Assembly (NCBI GenBank): GCA_001794015.1
Contig: MGIZ01000064.1
Location: 11,384-18,881 of the forward strand
Length of the DNA stretch: 7,498 nucleotides
Direction: 5' to 3'
Source of the DNA: Candidatus Yanofskybacteria bacterium RIFCSPHIGHO2_01_FULL_39_8b
GTDB lineage: Bacteria; Patescibacteriota; Minisyncoccia; 2-02-FULL-40-12; GWA2-44-9
The notes beneath the pieces are model-generated. The model worked only from the letters and a program-made list of their open reading frames with translations, searched no databases and was not told the origin of the DNA. The position numbers and the translations under genes are program-made. Each line of letters starts with the position of its first letter. The stretch's first letter is position 1. Below, in pieces: positions 4,448 to 7,498 of the stretch.

Positions 4448-7180
4448 ATGTCTTTTCTAAATACAATCTTCGGTGATGCAAATGAACGGTATGTTAAGTC
4501 GCTTGAGCCGATTGTTGAGAAGATAAATGAGCTGGAAAAAGAATTCCAAGGTTTTAGCGATGAGGAACTCAAGGCCAAGACGGCCGAATTTAAGCAACGG
4601 CTTAACGGCTCACACGATGAGCCGTTGAATTTGGATGATATTCTGCCTGAAGCCTTTGCGGCAGTTCGCGAGGCTTCAAAAAGAACTCTTGGTCAGAGGC
4701 ATTTTGATGTTCAATTAATGGGAGGGATCGTTTTGCATCAAGGCAAAATTGCCGAGATGAGAACCGGAGAAGGAAAAACTCTGGTGGCTACTTTATCGGC
4801 CTATCTTAATGCTTTAACTGGTAAAGGAGTTCATATTGTTACGGTAAACGACTATTTAGCTCGTCGCGATGCGGCCTGGATGGGGCAGATTTATAATGCA
4901 CTAGGGTTAACTATTGGATGTATTAATCATGACCAGAGTTATATCTACGATGCTATTCATTCCTCCTTCGCTAAAGCTTCGGAGGACAAGCAGAAGAAAG
5001 ACGACGAACTTGATAAAGAAAGAGATACGCTTGGAAGTTTTCACGTTGTTTATGAATTTTTACGGCCGGTGACGAAGAAAGAAGCATACTCGGTTGATAT
5101 AACCTATGGCACGAACAATGAATATGGATTCGATTATTTACGGGACAATATGGCGTATGCAAAAGAGAATATGTCTCAACGTCAAGGTGAATTTAGTTTT
5201 GCCATTGTTGATGAAGTCGATTCTATTTTAATAGATGAGGCCAGAACCCCGCTTATTATTTCCGCTCCGGACAGCGATTCAGGAAATCTTTATCAAACTT
5301 TCTCAAAGATAGTGCCGCGTTTTGTCGAAAATAAAGATTACAATGTTGATGAAAAACTTAAAGCAGTTTCTATAACCGAAGCTGGGATTGAAAAAGTAGA
5401 AAAAGCCCTTGGTCTTTCAAATATCTATGACCAGGGCGAGGTCAGATATGTTCATCATATGGAGCAAGCCCTGAAGGCCATTGTATTATTTAAAAGAGAT
5501 AGGGACTACGTTGTTAAAGACGGAGAAGTAATAATTGTTGATGAATTTACCGGCCGGTTAATGCCGGGTCGGCGTTGGTCGGAAGGTCTTCATCAGGCAG
5601 TTGAAGCCAAAGAGGGCGTGAATGTCCAAAAAGAATCGAGGACTTTAGCAACTATTACCTTTCAAAATTATTTCCGCTTGTATAAAAAATTGGCTGGCAT
5701 GACTGGAACGGCGAGAACATCGGCTGAGGAATTTCATAAAGTTTATAATATTGACGTTGTCTCTGTTCCAACTAATAAGCCGGCGATTAGGCGGGATATG
5801 TCTGATAAAATTTATAAAACTGAAACCGGCAAATTTAAAGCCGTTGCTAAAGAAGTTAAAGAGCTTAATGAAAAAGGCCAGCCGGTTCTTATTGGTACGG
5901 TTTCAATAGAAAAAAATGAACTTATGTCAAAACTGCTTGAACGTGAAGGCGTCAGGCATAATGTTTTGAATGCAAAACAGCATGAGAGGGAAGCGGAACT
6001 CCATGCTCAAGCCGGACGCTTTAGTGCGGTTACGGTAGCGACTAACATGGCTGGACGAGGTGTCGACATTATTTTGGGTGGCAACCCCCAAGATCCAGAA
6101 GAAGCTCAAAGGGTTAGAGATTTAGGCGGTTTACATGTTATTGGTACTGAACGCCATGAAGCCAGGAGAATTGATGATCAGTTACGCGGACGGGCCGGTC
6201 GTCAAGGCGATCCCGGTTCATCGCAGTTTTTTGTTTCAACCGAAGATGACGTGATTCGAGTATTTGGCGGTGATCGGCTGAAGAATTTAATGGAAACACT
6301 GGGCGTTGGCGAAGAAGATGTTATTGAAAACCGATTTATATCCCGGGCGATTGAGCAAGCTCAATCACGTATTGAGGGTCATAATTTTGATATTAGAAAA
6401 TATGTTCTTGAGTATGATGATGTGATGAATAAACATCGCGAGGCGATCTATCGTCTGCGTCGCGAGGTTTTATTTTCAGAAAACATTAAAGAAACAATCC
6501 TTGGTTATGTTTTAGATACTATTAGCCGAATAGTTACCTTTCATGCTCCGGAAGATGAAGCAAGTGAGTGGAATATAGAAGAAATTGCCGAGTCAATTAG
6601 GGTCATAATTGTTAAAGACGGTACTCTGCATTCGGATCTTATAGAAATAACCAAAGATCGGGACTTTCATAAATTATCCGAGTTTGTTTTTAATTATGTG
6701 ACTAAAGCCTATGAAGAAAAAGAAAAGGAAATAAGCCGGGAAATGATGAGACAGCTTGAAAAATTTGTTCTATTGAGAACAGTTGATGAGTTATGGATGG
6801 ATCATATTGAAACAATGGAACAGCTTCGAGATTCGGTTCGTCTCCGGGCCTATGGTCAGCGTGATCCGTTGATAGAATATAAAATAGAAGGCCAGAAAAT
6901 GTTTGAGCAGTTGCAGGATGCGATCAAGGGCCAGGTTGCTAACATGATATTTAAGGTTTCGATGATGCAACAGCCAAGAGAAGTTAGAATGGAAGAGCGC
7001 CGACCTGATATTATAACTAATGATCAACCCATTCAACAGGCTCAGGGTCCTGAGTTTATCGAAGGACAACTAATGACTAACAACAAAAAAGAGTCTTTGG
7101 TTGTAAGTCGGAACATCGGCCGGAATGATCCCTGCTGGTGTGGCTCGGGTAAAAAGTTTAAGAAGTGTCATGGGAAGTAG
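4448..7180 (+). CDS. secA: Preprotein translocase ATPase SecA
   Basis: This is a complete 910-residue SecA, the cytoplasmic motor that pushes preproteins through SecYEG. In order: the N-terminal helix MSFLNTIFGDANERYVKSLE; Walker A MRTGEGKT (104-111); the NDYLARRDA block (134-142); a variable insert at about 165-205; DITYGTNNEYGFDYLRDN (217-234); Walker B DEVDSILIDEAR (255-266); TGRLMPGRRWSEGLHQA (368-384) in the preprotein-binding region; the NBD2 motifs TNMAGRGVDIILGG (532-545) and QLRGRAGRQGDPGSSQFF (578-595); the helical scaffold/wing region LWMDHIETMEQLRDSVRLRAYGQRDP (782-807); and a C-terminal SEC-C zinc motif with Cys896, Cys898, Cys907 and His908. Three inverted repeats lie inside the gene, at residues about 53-60, 172-180 and 861-873; the last two fall in variable regions outside the catalytic core. 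The start matches the family N-terminus. secA is separated from hpf, its frequent neighbour, by the lptC-like gene and two structured elements. Confidence 0.98.
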   Translation: MSFLNTIFGDANERYVKSLEPIVEKINELEKEFQGFSDEELKAKTAEFKQRLNGSHDEPLNLDDILPEAFAAVREASKRTLGQRHFDVQLMGGIVLHQGKIAEMRTGEGKTLVATLSAYLNALTGKGVHIVTVNDYLARRDAAWMGQIYNALGLTIGCINHDQSYIYDAIHSSFAKASEDKQKKDDELDKERDTLGSFHVVYEFLRPVTKKEAYSVDITYGTNNEYGFDYLRDNMAYAKENMSQRQGEFSFAIVDEVDSILIDEARTPLIISAPDSDSGNLYQTFSKIVPRFVENKDYNVDEKLKAVSITEAGIEKVEKALGLSNIYDQGEVRYVHHMEQALKAIVLFKRDRDYVVKDGEVIIVDEFTGRLMPGRRWSEGLHQAVEAKEGVNVQKESRTLATITFQNYFRLYKKLAGMTGTARTSAEEFHKVYNIDVVSVPTNKPAIRRDMSDKIYKTETGKFKAVAKEVKELNEKGQPVLIGTVSIEKNELMSKLLEREGVRHNVLNAKQHEREAELHAQAGRFSAVTVATNMAGRGVDIILGGNPQDPEEAQRVRDLGGLHVIGTERHEARRIDDQLRGRAGRQGDPGSSQFFVSTEDDVIRVFGGDRLKNLMETLGVGEEDVIENRFISRAIEQAQSRIEGHNFDIRKYVLEYDDVMNKHREAIYRLRREVLFSENIKETILGYVLDTISRIVTFHAPEDEASEWNIEEIAESIRVIIVKDGTLHSDLIEITKDRDFHKLSEFVFNYVTKAYEEKEKEISREMMRQLEKFVLLRTVDELWMDHIETMEQLRDSVRLRAYGQRDPLIEYKIEGQKMFEQLQDAIKGQVANMIFKVSMMQQPREVRMEERRPDIITNDQPIQQAQGPEFIEGQLMTNNKKESLVVSRNIGRNDPCWCGSGKKFKKCHGK
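4604..4626 (+). repeat. Perfect 9-bp inverted repeat inside secA
   Basis: AACGGCTCA (4604-4612) pairs exactly with TGAGCCGTT (4618-4626) around the 5-nt loop CACGA. It encodes the NGSHDEPL segment (residues about 53-60), just before the conserved LDDILPEAF block, where related SecA proteins seem to have a shorter linker. It could be a small insertion or a chance hairpin. Confidence 0.6.
4961..4986 (+). repeat. In-frame palindromic element inside secA (encodes SSFAKASED)
   Basis: The outer arms TCCTCC (4961-4966) and GGAGGA (4981-4986) and the inner arms GCT (4970-4972) and AGC (4975-4977) form an imperfect 26-nt palindrome with a symmetrical TTC/TTC internal bulge. It is translated as SSFAKASED (residues 172-180) within the hypervariable SecA insert. 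From memory, the 'FAKASED' string recurs in unrelated proteins of uncultured bacteria, as expected for a dispersed palindromic repeat inserted in frame. Confidence 0.65.
7029..7065 (+). repeat. In-frame palindromic element in the SecA C-terminal linker (encodes QAQGPEFIEG)
   Basis: CTCAGG (7041-7046) and CCTGAG (7049-7054) form a perfect core around GT. The flanks CCATTCAACAGG (7029-7040) and TTTATCGAAGG (7055-7065) are degenerate complements of one another, giving a ~37-nt palindrome. It encodes IQQAQGPEFIEG (residues 862-873), between the scaffold domain and the zinc motif. On the other strand it reads 'FDKLRTLSL', a string I recall as common in repeat-derived ORFs of environmental genomes. 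Confidence 0.7.
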
Positions 7181-7266
7181 GACAAAAAACCGCTTGGAGA
7201 GTTGCTAAAAATTTGATATTTAACTATGCTGGGCTTAATCAGAGAGTTTGTGTTGGGTGGTGATAG

Positions 7267-7498
7267 ATGCAACCAGTTGAGTTCTTGTTCATAATTGCTT
7301 TGTTCTTTTACAGTTTAGTGATTTGGTGGCATAAGGCAAGAAAAATTCTCACGCCTTTTATGGTGTGGCTTTTCGGGATAGGACTTATTGCCGATACCGC
7401 CGGAACCATTTTTGTTTGTGTTTTGGCAACCAATGAGTGGAAGTTCAACCCCCACACTATCTTCGGCTTAACCGCTTTTCTGATAATGGCGGCCCATT
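7267..7498 (+). CDS. Small multi-pass membrane protein, N-terminal part (TIGR03987-like)
   Basis: The frame is open from ATG at 7267 to the right edge, giving 77 residues without a stop. Three hydrophobic segments are seen: about 5-20 (EFLFIIALFFYSLVIW), 33-54 ('FMVWLFGIGLIADTAGTIFV') and from about 66 (IFGLTAFLIMAAH). The pattern 'FGIGLIADTAGT' then 'HTIFGLTAFLIMAAH' resembles the conserved hypothetical membrane family TIGR03987, whose function is unknown; this is from memory of the family, not a search. A GGTGAT (7259-7264) just before the ATG may serve as ribosome site. The 86-bp gap from secA (7181-7266) shows no strong terminator and only a weak promoter-like pair, so it may be its own unit or read-through from secA. 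Confidence 0.7.
   Translation, partial: MQPVEFLFIIALFFYSLVIWWHKARKILTPFMVWLFGIGLIADTAGTIFVCVLATNEWKFNPHTIFGLTAFLIMAAH

Noticed and set aside
4242..4481. 79-codon frame on the minus strand across the GC-rich element
   Set aside because: It reads through nested palindromes and into the secA start; the product is low-complexity with no recognisable domain, so structure explains it better.
7213..7241. Promoter-like pair TTGATA and TAATCA before the last gene
   Set aside because: The -35-like box is fair but the -10 match is poor (about 2 of 6), so it is within chance for AT-rich DNA.

Overview
The window is AT-rich and tightly packed, and most likely comes from a Candidate Phyla Radiation (Patescibacteria/Parcubacteria-like) genome. 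Three things point there: the SecA sequence style (a variable insert ending in a conserved 'LRPVTKKEAYSVDITYG' stretch), sparse Shine-Dalgarno sites, and short palindromes and heptamer repeats of a kind often met in such genomes. This assignment is an inference. One gene, an LptC-like protein, would be unusual there and leaves room for another uncultured diderm lineage.

Layout. Positions 1-260 hold the 3' end of a nucleotide-sugar dehydrogenase, followed by an NAD-dependent sugar epimerase (308-1192). Next come a secreted M30-like zinc metallopeptidase (1246-2958) and, one base later, the ribosome hibernation factor hpf (2960-3286). All four run on the + strand. A bidirectional hairpin terminator (3287-3313) follows. 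Convergent to it on the - strand is an LptC/OstA-like gene (3243-3911), whose last codons run through the terminator and into the 3' end of hpf. This gene has a near-consensus sigma-70 promoter at 3952-3980.

The 536-bp stretch 3912-4447 between the divergent lptC-like gene and secA has no credible gene. It holds two large structured elements. One is a ~199-nt near-perfect palindrome (3991-4189). The other is a ~133-nt GC-rich element closed by a perfect 16-bp inverted repeat (4241-4373). A probable secA promoter follows. secA (4448-7180) is complete and carries three inverted repeats inside its coding sequence (4604-4626, 4961-4986, 7029-7065), two of which look like in-frame insertions of dispersed palindromic elements. 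After an 86-bp gap, a small membrane-protein gene (7267 to the edge) runs off the window.

Functional themes are cell-surface sugar-nucleotide synthesis (dehydrogenase plus epimerase), secretion (SecA, and an exported peptidase that would be its substrate) and translation dormancy (hpf). hpf and secA are neighbours in many bacteria; here the lptC-like gene and the palindromes sit between them. No defence system, CRISPR array, tRNA, rRNA or transposase gene was found. The strongest candidates for something undescribed are the two intergenic structured elements and the palindromes inside secA.
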